This document shows positions 12,301 through 20,315 of a stretch of DNA of 64,000 nucleotides, in pieces. Below the pieces are notes generated by a model that did not search any database, had not been told where the DNA came from, and saw nothing but the letters and a program-made list of their open reading frames with translations. The stretch spans positions 30,147 to 94,146 of the forward strand of contig CAYPBJ010000006.1 in assembly GCA_964408945.1 (NCBI GenBank). The letters run 5' to 3'. Position numbers and translations under genes: made by a program. Positions within the stretch are counted from its first letter, which is position 1. The number at the start of each line of letters is the position of its first letter. The stretch is from VMCP01 sp964408945. Lineage in GTDB: Bacteria; Bacteroidota; Bacteroidia; NS11-12g; UBA955.

Positions 12301-15300
12301 TTGCATATCTCGATAAAAATGGATTTGCAGTAACTACTTATTTTGATATTGACAACGGTACATCGGATAATTGTGGTGTAGATAAAATCAGCCTAAGTAA
12401 AGACCGATTTACCTGTCAAGATTTAGGCCAAAATACCATCAATTTTATCAGTTATGATAAATCTGGAAATTCATCTGTTTCGGCGGTTAATATAAATGTT
12501 TTAGATACGGTTAAGCCCGTTTTAAGGGCGTCTAATAGAACCATTGTATTGGATTCAACCGGCAGATTTACTGTAACCCCCATGTATTTTGATGATGGTA
12601 GTTTTGATAATTGCAAAATCACAAAACGTACACTTACTCAGTCGTCATTTGATTGTTCAGACGTAGGAAACAAACTGATTATTTACACCATTTCTGATAC
12701 TTCTGGAAACAGTTCCCTCGCTATTCTCAATGTGAGTATACTTGATACCCTCTCTCCAAGAATATTTGTGGAGAATAAGGTTGTATATTTAGATTCTCAA
12801 GGTAAAACGGGATTATCTGTCAATGCATTTGCATCAAAATGTTATGACAACTGCTCAATTTCAAGACTTTACCTTTCTGATTCTATCTATGATTGTTCTG
12901 AACGAGGCACTCGCGTAGTTCAATTGATTGCAACTGATCCTAGTGGAAATAGGGCAGCAAAGTCATTTTTGGTAAATGTGTTAGATACGTTATCTCCCGA
13001 AGTCTTTACAAAAACTGCTACCATTTACATAGATACGGCAGGCCGGGCAACGTTATCAGTTTCGCAAGTTTTAGATTCTTTGTATGAGAACTGTGGGAGT
13101 GCACAAGTTTATTTAACTCAATATGTGTTTGGTATCAAGGATATAGGAGAAAACTTCGTGTTCGTGTATGCTTTTGATCAAGCAGGGAATAGATCGAAGA
13201 ATATTTATGCCAAGGTCAATGTTGAAATTGGTGATGCCGATCGCGATAGTATTCCTGATTATATTGAAGGGGCGCAAGATTTTGATGGAGATGGCGTGCT
13301 AAATTACCGAGATCATGATTCTGACAACGACGGTGTTCTTGATCGTTTTGAAAATAGTGGATTAAAGGTTTTATTGGATTTAGATCAAGACGGGTTCTAC
13401 AATGTCTACGATGTAGATACTGATGGAGATCTAATTTATGATGTTGCTGAAGTTAATGGTTTTGATCCAGATCAAAATGGAACTGTGGGTATAGGTAGAG
13501 TTACGGTAAACAGCAGAGGCATTCCGGTTTTGTCAAATGGAGGAGACGGATATGGCTTGATGGACACAGATGGAGATGCCATAGCTGATTATAAAGATTC
13601 AGACTCAGATCAAGATGGAATTTCAGATAAGATCGAAAACTTTGGAAAACGTGAATTCGTAGACTCAGATGGTGACGGGAAACCCAATTTTAGAGATGAA
13701 GATTCTGATGCCGATGGAATTTCAGATTTGATTGAAACTACCGATGATTTTGACCGCGATGGAATTCCTAATTACCTCGATAGAGATTCAGACAATGACC
13801 TTATTTTAGATCTTTTTGAAACAAATAACGATGAAGATGGTGATGGTTTTGGGAATTATTTAGATTTAGATTCAGATTCAGATGAAATTTACGATGATAT
13901 TGAAAGAGAACAAGATATAGATAAAGACGGAAAAGGCAATTGGATTGACGATGATTCTGATAACGATGGAATTACAGACAATTTAGAAGGAAATGACGAT
14001 ACCGATTCTGATGGAATTCCCGACTTCAAAGACGCTGATAGCGATAATGACGGAATTTTCGATTTGATTGAGGCCATTCCTTTTGATGTTAAAGGTCTTC
14101 CCGCTGATACTGATAATGACGGGGAATTTGATTTTAGGGATTTTGATTGTGATAATGACGGTATTGCAGATTATGATGAAGGTTATCCTAATCTACCCGA
14201 TACTGATAAGGACGGAATTCCTGACTACAGAGATGATGATAGTGATGATGATGGTGTGTTAGATTTCCTTGAAAGTAATAAAGACACTGACAATGATGGT
14301 TTGATCGATGCCATTGATCCGGATTCCGATAACGATGGAATCAAAGATGTTATTGAAGGATATGCTGATTTAGATGGAGATGCAATTGTTAATTCATTAG
14401 ATCTAGATTCTGATAATGACGGAATAAACGACATCATGGAAGTCGGCGGCATAGATTTAGACGGAAATGGTATGTTAGATACATTAGAAGTTATAGTACC
14501 CGTTGATGCAGATGGCGATGGTATTCTGAACCAAAACGACATTGATTCTGATGGTGATGGTATTTACGATATTGTTGAAAGTGGGATGTTTTATACTGAT
14601 TTAAATGGCGATGGTAGAGTGGATGGGATTGATACTGATAAAGACGGTATCCAAGATGAAGCAGACGGAATTTCAGGGGTATTCGGCGATTTATATGACA
14701 AAGATGCCATAGATACTGATGTCGATGGAATAAGAGACTTTGAAGATCTTGATTCAGATGATGATCGAATTGATGATGAAATAGAAACATCTAGTGATTT
14801 TGACCTTGACCAGTTAGCTAATTATCTTGATGATGATAGCGACGATGATAAAATTAGTGATCTCATTGAAACAGCCAAAGATCAAGACGGAGACGGTATT
14901 CCAAATTTCTTGGATTTAGATTCTGATGGAGATGCTATTTCTGATCTAATTGAAACCAATGCTGACTATGACCTTGATGGAACTGCAAACTACTTAGATC
15001 TGGACTCAGATAATGATGAAATGCCAGATTCAGAGGAGGGAGAAGGCGATAATGATAAAAACGCTTTTGCAGACTTTGTTGATCCACAAACATTTGTCCC
15101 TGAAATATTTACTCCAAACAACGACGGGGTAAATGATTTACTTTCAATAAAAGGACTTAAAAATTTCCCTAATGCTTCACTGGTGGTATTCAATCAATGG
15201 GGTATGATTGTTTATGACAGCAAGGGAGCATATTTAAATGATTGGGATGGTACATTTAGAGGAGAAACTAACAGCACAATTTTAGAGAAACTACCTGAAG

Positions 15301-15392
15301 GAGTTTATTTCTATATTTTAAATCATAACAGAACGGATTCACCACAATTCAATAAACCTCAAACAAAGGGTAATTTTTATATCAAGCCATGA
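9363..15392 (+). CDS. SprB/HYR/TSP3 multi-repeat surface protein, T9SS type B cargo
   Basis: This is a 2009-aa exported protein. It starts with a signal peptide (MRKALIFSLFSVLLGYAYSQ). Residues ~20-645 hold eight SprB-like repeats, each with a single Cys near its start, a G-G strand and a G-x-Y turn. Residues ~646-1288 hold eight HYR-like Ig units, each with D-N-C, D/T-C and D-x-S-G-N motifs. Residues ~1289-1900 are a long run of Asp-rich thrombospondin type 3-like calcium-binding repeats (D-x-D-x-D-G-I pattern). Residues ~1907-2009 are the type B T9SS sorting domain (PEIFTPNNDGVND, NQWG, DWDGT). The start overlaps the previous stop by ATGA and the stop overlaps the next start in the same way. 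It is probably a cell-surface adhesin or filament stiffened by calcium. The substrate is unknown. Confidence 0.93.
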   Translation: MRKALIFSLFSVLLGYAYSQSSPILSLQSKNDISCYGISDGQVVLSVSGGSGPLVFSNNGISQSTGSFSGLKAGSFKFFVIDSLGGKDSLTVNLSEPTKLTTQFTLNQPSCEYKSDGSIQTSISGGTGNKNVKWTDSAGFTSSSLNLNYLSEGVYFMRVTDAKGCVLDTSVKLIHQVKIALSITTNDITCSGLTNGTAVVNITGTGSGYSQLWTGPNAYSSTLKSITGLAAGSYSVKVTETLTGCSALMAATIVNPTKLKVEITSIRAALCNGSSDGQMNIKTTGGRAPYLYSWSGPNSYFSSKSNISDAAAGTYIISVTDSSGCSAADTGVVNEPTALSIIPTITDVRCFGQSNGQINLNVNGGVKPYAFSWSNSLTTKDITSLSSGVYGLTLVDSNGCKLTRNYSVSSPTRLELSYNSNSVKCNGGSDGSITLLATGGSFPWNYRVTGPSNYNSTSVTNKNLIAGTYSLMLTDNNGCKDSELVNITQPNKLVAVHSTTQPLCFGLKGGMSLNVNGGTSPYSYEWLDGNSALYAATQNVISADVGKYTYTVIDANQCNFSDTLSIYQPSELKLRLKSTTLPVCLSDLTGSASLGCSGGVRPYNFQINSSSFVTDSIFRNLGVGSWVVTVKDKNSCIDTVSFGLKNNDIQKPTVVLKNITRYLNNSGKVTVSVSEVNQGITDNCELKSVSLSKTDFDCSNIGVNTVQVTAEDASGNTQSNSCNITVLDTVKPILKAQSVNVYLNGLGKGSISPSQANNGSSDNCSIAQFNLAKTQFDCSNLGSNSVLFSATDGSGNTSNIQVQVQVQDTLRPVLKYKNIIVFLNSSGSVSITPADVDDGSTDNCNISKYEISQSTFNCNNLGTNFIDFKIYDPAQNVSSQSVRVTVQDTFKPVSKTKPVTLFLNQYGFSVLSPSDVDNGSSDNCKIATRSISQSVFTCGNLGSNLVGYTLTDPSGNTTSTQVSVTVKDTSNPINKVRNGIAYLDKNGFAVTTYFDIDNGTSDNCGVDKISLSKDRFTCQDLGQNTINFISYDKSGNSSVSAVNINVLDTVKPVLRASNRTIVLDSTGRFTVTPMYFDDGSFDNCKITKRTLTQSSFDCSDVGNKLIIYTISDTSGNSSLAILNVSILDTLSPRIFVENKVVYLDSQGKTGLSVNAFASKCYDNCSISRLYLSDSIYDCSERGTRVVQLIATDPSGNRAAKSFLVNVLDTLSPEVFTKTATIYIDTAGRATLSVSQVLDSLYENCGSAQVYLTQYVFGIKDIGENFVFVYAFDQAGNRSKNIYAKVNVEIGDADRDSIPDYIEGAQDFDGDGVLNYRDHDSDNDGVLDRFENSGLKVLLDLDQDGFYNVYDVDTDGDLIYDVAEVNGFDPDQNGTVGIGRVTVNSRGIPVLSNGGDGYGLMDTDGDAIADYKDSDSDQDGISDKIENFGKREFVDSDGDGKPNFRDEDSDADGISDLIETTDDFDRDGIPNYLDRDSDNDLILDLFETNNDEDGDGFGNYLDLDSDSDEIYDDIEREQDIDKDGKGNWIDDDSDNDGITDNLEGNDDTDSDGIPDFKDADSDNDGIFDLIEAIPFDVKGLPADTDNDGEFDFRDFDCDNDGIADYDEGYPNLPDTDKDGIPDYRDDDSDDDGVLDFLESNKDTDNDGLIDAIDPDSDNDGIKDVIEGYADLDGDAIVNSLDLDSDNDGINDIMEVGGIDLDGNGMLDTLEVIVPVDADGDGILNQNDIDSDGDGIYDIVESGMFYTDLNGDGRVDGIDTDKDGIQDEADGISGVFGDLYDKDAIDTDVDGIRDFEDLDSDDDRIDDEIETSSDFDLDQLANYLDDDSDDDKISDLIETAKDQDGDGIPNFLDLDSDGDAISDLIETNADYDLDGTANYLDLDSDNDEMPDSEEGEGDNDKNAFADFVDPQTFVPEIFTPNNDGVNDLLSIKGLKNFPNASLVVFNQWGMIVYDSKGAYLNDWDGTFRGETNSTILEKLPEGVYFYILNHNRTDSPQFNKPQTKGNFYIKP

Positions 15393-16345
15393 TGAAATTT
15401 AATAAAATCAGTAAGTATTGGGTTGTTGCTTTTGCACTGGTTGGGGCCTTTTCGTCCCTTAGTGCTCAACAAGTAGCCTTAACTACACAATATGATTTGA
15501 TTTCCAGCATACAGAATCCAGCATATAACGGGTTAAATAGAAACCTTAAAATTGACGCACTTTCAAGGGTACAATGGGCCAATTTCCCCGGAACACCTCG
15601 ATATTCTGCTGTGGCTTTTCAGTCGCCACTGAATAAGGACTTTTCACTGGGAGCCAATTTTCAAAATTTATCTATTGGTCAATTTAAGGTTGCTTCTCCT
15701 ATGAGTATGACCTCAATGGCTGCTGATATTGCCTACCACAAGCAGCTAGATAAGAATATTTTTGCCGCTGCTGGACTAAGATTAGGAGTATTTAATTCTA
15801 GCTTGAGAATTTCACAATTGATTTCAGATGCGCCAGCAGATGCAGCTCAGACGGGCAACGATTATAATTTTAATGCTCCTTTAGTGGGTGGGGGTGTTAT
15901 GTTTTATGGCAAGCAATATTATATCGGAGCCTCACTTCCTCAGTTTGCCGTGGTGCCAAAACAGTTGGTTGATAATATCAATCTTGGGTATAATGCCCGA
16001 TCCTTTTGGTCATTTAATGCTGGTTACGTATATAAATTTAATAAAAAATGGCAGGTTAAAACAACGGCTCAAGCTCGTAAATACAGCAGTTTGCCAACAG
16101 TTTGGGATGCCAATATTTACGGCATTTATGAAGGTGTTCTAACCCTTGGATATGGATATAGAAGTACCGGTTCAAATGCATTTTTAGCATCCATTAGAGC
16201 CAATGATTTGATCAAAGTGGTTTTTGCTTATGAATCGGGTACCATATATGATGATCAAACGCCTTTCAATTCTATTGAGTTTGGTATTTCATATCAGATT
16301 GATTACAACAAAGAAAAAACCAAAGTAATTCCTCGTCAATTTTAA
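15389..16345 (+). CDS. PorP/SprF family T9SS outer-membrane protein
   Basis: A 318-aa protein with a signal peptide (cleavage near LSAQQ) followed by the PorP/SprF N-terminal signature: L-T-T-Q-Y-x-x-x-x-x-x-x-Q-N-P-A-Y-N-G. A series of amphipathic beta strands consistent with an outer-membrane barrel follows. SprF homologues are typically encoded directly after the type B cargo protein they help to export or anchor, and that is the arrangement here: it overlaps the upstream 2009-aa type B cargo by ATGA. I infer that this paralogue is dedicated to one or both giant proteins upstream and acts with PorE/OmpA-like partners. Assignment to the family is firm; the cargo pairing is inferred from position. 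Confidence 0.92.
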   Translation: MMKFNKISKYWVVAFALVGAFSSLSAQQVALTTQYDLISSIQNPAYNGLNRNLKIDALSRVQWANFPGTPRYSAVAFQSPLNKDFSLGANFQNLSIGQFKVASPMSMTSMAADIAYHKQLDKNIFAAAGLRLGVFNSSLRISQLISDAPADAAQTGNDYNFNAPLVGGGVMFYGKQYYIGASLPQFAVVPKQLVDNINLGYNARSFWSFNAGYVYKFNKKWQVKTTAQARKYSSLPTVWDANIYGIYEGVLTLGYGYRSTGSNAFLASIRANDLIKVVFAYESGTIYDDQTPFNSIEFGISYQIDYNKEKTKVIPRQF

Positions 16346-16355
16346 AATAAACTGA

Positions 16356-18236
16356 ATGTTAAGACCTGAATATTTATTCCTTTGGATACTCTTCCATTTG
16401 GCTGCTGTTGAATTACCCAAGGGGATTGCCAAACGAGGACAGCCAAGCATGAAAGCTACAGAATTGGTAGAGCGAATGCAATATCAAGAGGCAATAGCTG
16501 AATATTCTACATTGAAGAAAGTCAAATCAGCCAACGAAATGAGATCATTGGCTGTTGCGTTTTCAAAACTAGGGTACACTGATACTGCTATGAGTATTTA
16601 TAAGCAATTGGTGAAAAAATATCCCTCAAAAGTAACCCCATCAGATAAACTGAATATGGCTCTTTTGCTGAATAAAATGGGTGAAAAAGTAGAGTTTCTT
16701 ACCGTGCTTAATGACTTGAAGACAGTTGATTACGCGGGCTTGCCAATATTGAATCAGGCTGACCCTGAACTGTTCTTGCAGCAAAGTAAGCCACTAGAAT
16801 CTCAATTGTCTGTTCCTCAAGTACAAAAAATTGAATCTAATAATGCGTGTTTTCTGCCGGTTAAAGATCCAGTTACGGGCAAATGGTGCTTTCATGAACG
16901 TTTTCGAGTAAATGGTGGGCTACTTTCTACGGTTTCTTCGGCCGATGGGCAACCTTATACAAAGATTATGAAAGCCAATATTTGGTCTTCTGACACTTTG
17001 AGCACCAAAGGTATTTTGTTGGAGAGACAGTTATTGAATAAGAATTTTGAGTTATCCTTTATAGATTCTTTTGGTAACATGTATGTCACTACCAATCATT
17101 CATTAGTAAATGATAGCGATGATTACTTGTTGGATGTGTTTAAATATTCATTTAATCCCAAAGTAGGTGATTACTCTTTGAAAAGTCTACATTTTGATAA
17201 ATGGAACAGTAATTTAGCGGGCTTTGTAATGAACCCAAACCAAACCAAGGGCTTGTTCTATTGTGATGTGGCAGGCGGTTTTGGCAAGTCGGATATTTAT
17301 ATGTGCGATATTGTATGGACTGAAGACCGCACACCAACTTTAAGTAATTATTTAAACTTGGGGGATCAAATTAATACCTTATTATCAGATATTGACCCAG
17401 TTTTTATTACAGATGAAATTATTGCATTTTCAACCGAAGGGCATATTGGATGGGGTGGTTCTGATATTTATTTCTTTAATACCATGAATAATCGACTGGT
17501 GAATGCGGGTAGGCTTATCAATTCACAGGCAAACGAATTTGCACCCAAATTCTATGACGGGATCTTATATTTCTCTACAGATAGATACGGCAATAAGTCA
17601 AAAATCATGAGAGTAGAGTTAAGTTTAGATTTACTTGACCGAGTGATGTTTCCTGAAAACTATATTGTAGAGAATACTTTCCCAGATGAAATAGCAGATA
17701 ATAAATTGCCTGAACAACAAATGGATATTAGAGATGAATCTAAGATCAGTAATTTAATCCAAACCATGGCAGTAGCTGAACCTGAGAAATACAATTATGC
17801 TAAGGGGTTGAATTTCTTGATGTTATCTGATTCGGTGCGATTGGAAAAAGCCCGCAATATTGATAGTGCTTCAAATTACCGTGATTATCAGTTTATTACT
17901 TTATTGCACCCAGTAGGTGACATTGTTGTTGACGCAAATTTTGAGAATGAATTGTTGATTCTCACTGAAGTACTGAAACGCAGATCTGATTGGAAGGTGC
18001 AGGTAAGGTCACATACTGACAGCAAGGGTTCTAAAAATGCCAACCGAAAACTATCACAAGAAAGGGCTGACTTTTTAAAAGTGTATTTAATATCACAAGG
18101 TGTGCCTGCTAATCAGGTAGAGGCCATTGGATACGGAGAAGAGTTGCTTCTAAATCATTGTATAGATGGTGCACCTTGTTCGGAAGACGAACATCGACGC
18201 AACAGAAGAACAGAATTATTGCTTCAATTAAAATAA
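16356..18236 (+). CDS. OmpA-family protein with TPR-like and PD40-like regions
   Basis: A 626-aa exported protein. The hydrophobic N-terminus (LFLWILFHLAAVEL) is a probable signal peptide. Residues ~30-140 look like TPR helices. The central part has beta-propeller/PD40-like segments (for example F-S-T-E-G-x-x-G-W-G-G-S-D-I-Y and F-S-T-D-R-Y-G-N-K-S). The C-terminal ~120 residues are an OmpA peptidoglycan-binding domain with HTDSKGS, NRKLSQERA and NRRTELLL. This is the architecture of PorE-like proteins that tether T9SS cargo or machinery to the cell wall. It lies 10 bp after the porP/sprF gene and is the last gene of the operon, ending just before a strong terminator. I infer a periplasmic anchor for the surface proteins encoded upstream. 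Confidence 0.9.
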   Translation: MLRPEYLFLWILFHLAAVELPKGIAKRGQPSMKATELVERMQYQEAIAEYSTLKKVKSANEMRSLAVAFSKLGYTDTAMSIYKQLVKKYPSKVTPSDKLNMALLLNKMGEKVEFLTVLNDLKTVDYAGLPILNQADPELFLQQSKPLESQLSVPQVQKIESNNACFLPVKDPVTGKWCFHERFRVNGGLLSTVSSADGQPYTKIMKANIWSSDTLSTKGILLERQLLNKNFELSFIDSFGNMYVTTNHSLVNDSDDYLLDVFKYSFNPKVGDYSLKSLHFDKWNSNLAGFVMNPNQTKGLFYCDVAGGFGKSDIYMCDIVWTEDRTPTLSNYLNLGDQINTLLSDIDPVFITDEIIAFSTEGHIGWGGSDIYFFNTMNNRLVNAGRLINSQANEFAPKFYDGILYFSTDRYGNKSKIMRVELSLDLLDRVMFPENYIVENTFPDEIADNKLPEQQMDIRDESKISNLIQTMAVAEPEKYNYAKGLNFLMLSDSVRLEKARNIDSASNYRDYQFITLLHPVGDIVVDANFENELLILTEVLKRRSDWKVQVRSHTDSKGSKNANRKLSQERADFLKVYLISQGVPANQVEAIGYGEELLLNHCIDGAPCSEDEHRRNRRTELLLQLK

Positions 18237-18240
18237 AAAA

Positions 18241-18269
18241 GGCGGCCTATTGAGGGCCGCCTTTTTTTT
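18241..18269. terminator. Strong intrinsic terminator, likely bidirectional
   Basis: A perfect 7-bp GC stem (GGCGGCC / GGCCGCC) with a 7-nt loop is followed by eight T on the + strand and preceded by six A, so it can also act on the - strand. It sits between the end of the T9SS operon (+) and the end of the small exported protein gene (-). Confidence 0.92.
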
Positions 18270-18283
18270 GGATTAGTCTAAAT

Positions 18284-18718
18284 TTATTTTGACGGAACGC
18301 ACATGGTTACAACATAACCGCGCGTTTCATCTCCTTTGAAGGTTATATCAATATCAATATTTCTTCCACCAGATTGAGCGGTTAACGAGCGCAACATGGA
18401 TTCTGCAATAATAAAACAACCTTGGTAGCTTGGAGTTTCCTTAAAGCTTATTGGAAGTTTCGCAAAACTTTTTGGAGGGTTGCATGGTGCTGGTTCATTG
18501 CCTCCTGCTCCTGGTGCACCCATACGCGGTGAAGTTGGCATGCCAGGTCTACCCTGTTCATTACTTATTTGAAGAGTAGCCTTTTTAATGGTGATCATTT
18601 GGTTAGCGAAACGCTGCGGATTTTTAGTGAAATCCATAGCACTTGTTAACACACCTTGTGAGAATGAATAGCTGATGCTCAATAGAGCAACGATAATAAA
18701 TGAATATACTTTTTTCAT
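18284..18718 (-). CDS. Small exported protein of unknown function, paralogue of the next gene
   Basis: A 144-aa protein with a clear signal peptide (MKKVYSFIIVALLSISYSFSQ). I do not recognise the family. It shares an arrangement with the neighbouring 163-aa protein: a signal peptide, a segment of the form D-F-T-K-N-P-x-x-(F/Y) followed by a charged strand ending in I-S-N, a low-complexity Gly/Pro/Met-rich linker, then C-x-P-P-K-S-F-A-K and a second Cys in Q-G-C-F-I-I. The two genes are 25 bp apart on the same strand and are probably one transcript. The Cys pair suggests a periplasmic or surface disulfide-bonded fold. No function is assigned. Confidence 0.82.
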   Translation of the reverse strand: MKKVYSFIIVALLSISYSFSQGVLTSAMDFTKNPQRFANQMITIKKATLQISNEQGRPGMPTSPRMGAPGAGGNEPAPCNPPKSFAKLPISFKETPSYQGCFIIAESMLRSLTAQSGGRNIDIDITFKGDETRGYVVTMCVPSK

Positions 18719-18743
18719 GTTAAATTTAAGAGTGTATTTGAAA

Positions 18744-19235
18744 TTAAGGATTGATCTTTATTCTAGTAATTCTATGAATTGCTCTAGTGTCAACCTTAAT
18801 AGTTAAATCTGCATTTACCTCTCTGTTTGCAGGTAATACGTTGGCCATTTTATCGTAAATAACAAAGCAGTATTTTGCTTCATTTTTAGGAGGGAAGAAA
18901 ACATCCATCTTCACCCAACTCTTTGGAGCCAAACAACGTGTTTGTTGTGGAGTAGTAGCACCTGTACCTGTTGTGCCAGTTCTACTTTGAGTATTTACGC
19001 TTGGAGCGGTAACGGTTTGAGCATTTCCAACACCGACATTTCCTGCAGGAGGTAGAACTGCCTGAGGAGTTGCAACCGTGTTGGATAGTTGACACTGAAT
19101 ATTTCTAATAATGATGGTTCTTCCGTTGTATGCGCTAGGGTTTTGTGCAAAAGTTAAGGCATCTACTACTAATTGTCCATAACTCAATCCAACAAAAAGC
19201 AGGGCAAGAGAAAGTAAGGAGATTGTTTTTTTCAT
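18744..19235 (-). CDS. Small exported protein of unknown function, paralogue of the downstream gene
   Basis: A 163-aa protein with a signal peptide (MKKTISLLSLALLFVGLSYGQ). It resembles the 144-aa neighbour: L-T-F-A-Q-N-P-x-x-Y then a basic/hydrophobic strand (R-T-I-I-I-R-N-I-Q-C-Q-L-S-N), a Thr/Gln/Pro/Gly-rich linker (residues ~55-100), C-L-A-P-K-S-W-V-K-M and a Cys in K-Y-C-F-V-I-Y. The pair probably arose by duplication. The linker is poorly conserved between them, while the two flanking segments keep the same order and spacing. The function is unknown. Confidence 0.82.
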   Translation of the reverse strand: MKKTISLLSLALLFVGLSYGQLVVDALTFAQNPSAYNGRTIIIRNIQCQLSNTVATPQAVLPPAGNVGVGNAQTVTAPSVNTQSRTGTTGTGATTPQQTRCLAPKSWVKMDVFFPPKNEAKYCFVIYDKMANVLPANREVNADLTIKVDTRAIHRITRIKINP

Positions 19236-19289
19236 AGTGTGTTTGGTTGTTTACATTCGAATAACAAAATATGTGCCAAAAATAAGCAA

Positions 19290-19631
19290 TTAATGGTTTG
19301 GTTCATTGCTTTTTATTGAATCTTGTTGACCAAAATATCTCAACAAATAATACAAACCCAAAATAATCAGTATTCCGGCAACTCCAATCTGTATAACATT
19401 TCGATCAGGTATTAACCTATTTAATACCAATACGTTGCCAAATCCGAAGATTATCCAACCTAATTCGCTTTTGAATTTTGCTTGTACCAAAATCAAAATA
19501 CCAATCATAGTAACCAACGAAGGAAACGATAAAAGTATTTCTGGAAGATGAATATTTAAAGCGTGAAGTAGCCATAATATTCCAATGGTAATTAAAATGA
19601 TACCGCCAACTAGGTAGGATTTGTTTTTCAT
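19290..19631 (-). CDS. Small multi-pass membrane protein (LiaI/LiaF TM-region type, DUF5668-like)
   Basis: A 113-aa protein with four hydrophobic segments and short polar loops. It begins MKNKSYLVGGIILITIGILW, the G-x-x-L-I-x-x-G-x-x-x-L pattern of LiaI/LiaF-like transmembrane domains, which are often found with envelope-stress sensing proteins. No C-terminal LiaF sensor domain is present, so it may be a stand-alone membrane module. A good -7 element (TATTTTCG on the - strand, 19658-19665) lies 26 bp upstream, so it likely has its own promoter in the 108-bp divergent region shared with the 19740 gene. The function is inferred only at family level. Confidence 0.75.
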   Translation of the reverse strand: MKNKSYLVGGIILITIGILWLLHALNIHLPEILLSFPSLVTMIGILILVQAKFKSELGWIIFGFGNVLVLNRLIPDRNVIQIGVAGILIILGLYYLLRYFGQQDSIKSNEPNH

Positions 19632-19657
19632 AGATTTTTGGGAATTGAGGTTTAAAG

Positions 19658-19665
19658 CGAAAATA
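19658..19665 (-). promoter_or_regulatory. -7 promoter element for the 19631 membrane-protein gene
   Basis: The - strand reads TATTTTCG, the TTCG variant of the Bacteroidota -7 consensus TAnnTTTG, 26 nt upstream of the start codon. It belongs to a set of similar sites in this window. Confidence 0.5.
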
Positions 19666-19739
19666 GTGTAATTCTTATAATTGGGATGAACATTTATTCA
19701 CAAAGCGATGATCGTCAGAATTTAACGACCAACTAAAGC

Positions 19740-20315
19740 ATGATAAAAATCATATTTAGCTTTGAGTTAGGTCATTGGTTGCCCATTTTCAAGTATGGAA
19801 CTTGCATCTTGGAATTCATGTATTTTACTCCTGTTGCCGATATTGCCCAGAGCCTTAAACTCATTGAGATTGATTTAATTCCTTCTCTTAAATTTCAATC
19901 AGAAAAATTACTGAAATCTGTTGATTTGAATAATGAAACTCGAGGCGATGATATACAATTTTATGTTATTGTTTATCAATTTAATCAAGAGTTACAGAGT
20001 CTCGCTAGGTTGCTATCTATGATATTGTTTCCTGCAATTAGAAAAACTCTTGATAAACAGAAAGAACCTCCGGCATTGCATGGTTTTAATATAATTAGAT
20101 CTATTCACAAAAGACAGCAAAATGCAATTTCCAAGCTTAGAGAAATTTGCAATCAATATACCGTGGAATATGATTGGAAGGAACAAAAACAGTTGCATTG
20201 CCATAATTCCTATCAGTTGGAAGCTGCGTTTTTGAATTACCTGAATTTCTTTGAGTCGCAGGTTTTGTTCAAGTTGGAAAATGCCAAATTAAACATTGAA
20301 AGAGATCATGATTGA
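19740..20315 (+). CDS. Degenerate RIC/ScdA-like (hemerythrin-fold) protein, probable non-enzymatic paralogue
   Basis: A 191-aa protein that I match by eye to the iron-sulfur repair family RIC (ScdA/YtfE). Residues ~12-40 (IFKYGTCILEF) align with the N-terminal motif F-x-K-Y-G-I-D-F-C-C, but the Cys pair is not kept. Residues ~115-190 follow the order of the RIC C-terminal half: an I-R-x-I-H helix, K-L-R-E-I-C-N-Q-Y-T-V (RIC: K-I-R-x-L-T-N-x-Y-T-P), then F-F-E-S-Q-V-L-F-K-L-E (RIC: H-x-x-x-E-N-x-V-L-F-P). Most His ligands of the di-iron site are replaced. It overlaps the copper ATPase gene by 8 bp, placing it in the cbb3 locus. I infer a structural or regulatory relic of the nitric-oxide/iron stress response. 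The start could also be the internal ATG at 19818; the upstream one retains the RIC-like N-terminus. Assignment is tentative. Confidence 0.6.
   Translation: MIKIIFSFELGHWLPIFKYGTCILEFMYFTPVADIAQSLKLIEIDLIPSLKFQSEKLLKSVDLNNETRGDDIQFYVIVYQFNQELQSLARLLSMILFPAIRKTLDKQKEPPALHGFNIIRSIHKRQQNAISKLREICNQYTVEYDWKEQKQLHCHNSYQLEAAFLNYLNFFESQVLFKLENAKLNIERDHD

Noticed and set aside
13889..15193. Long Ser/Pro-rich open frames on the - strand within the TSP3 tract
   Set aside because: They are the complement of the GAT/GAC-rich repeat code, with no start signals and with low-complexity products; the + strand gene explains the region.
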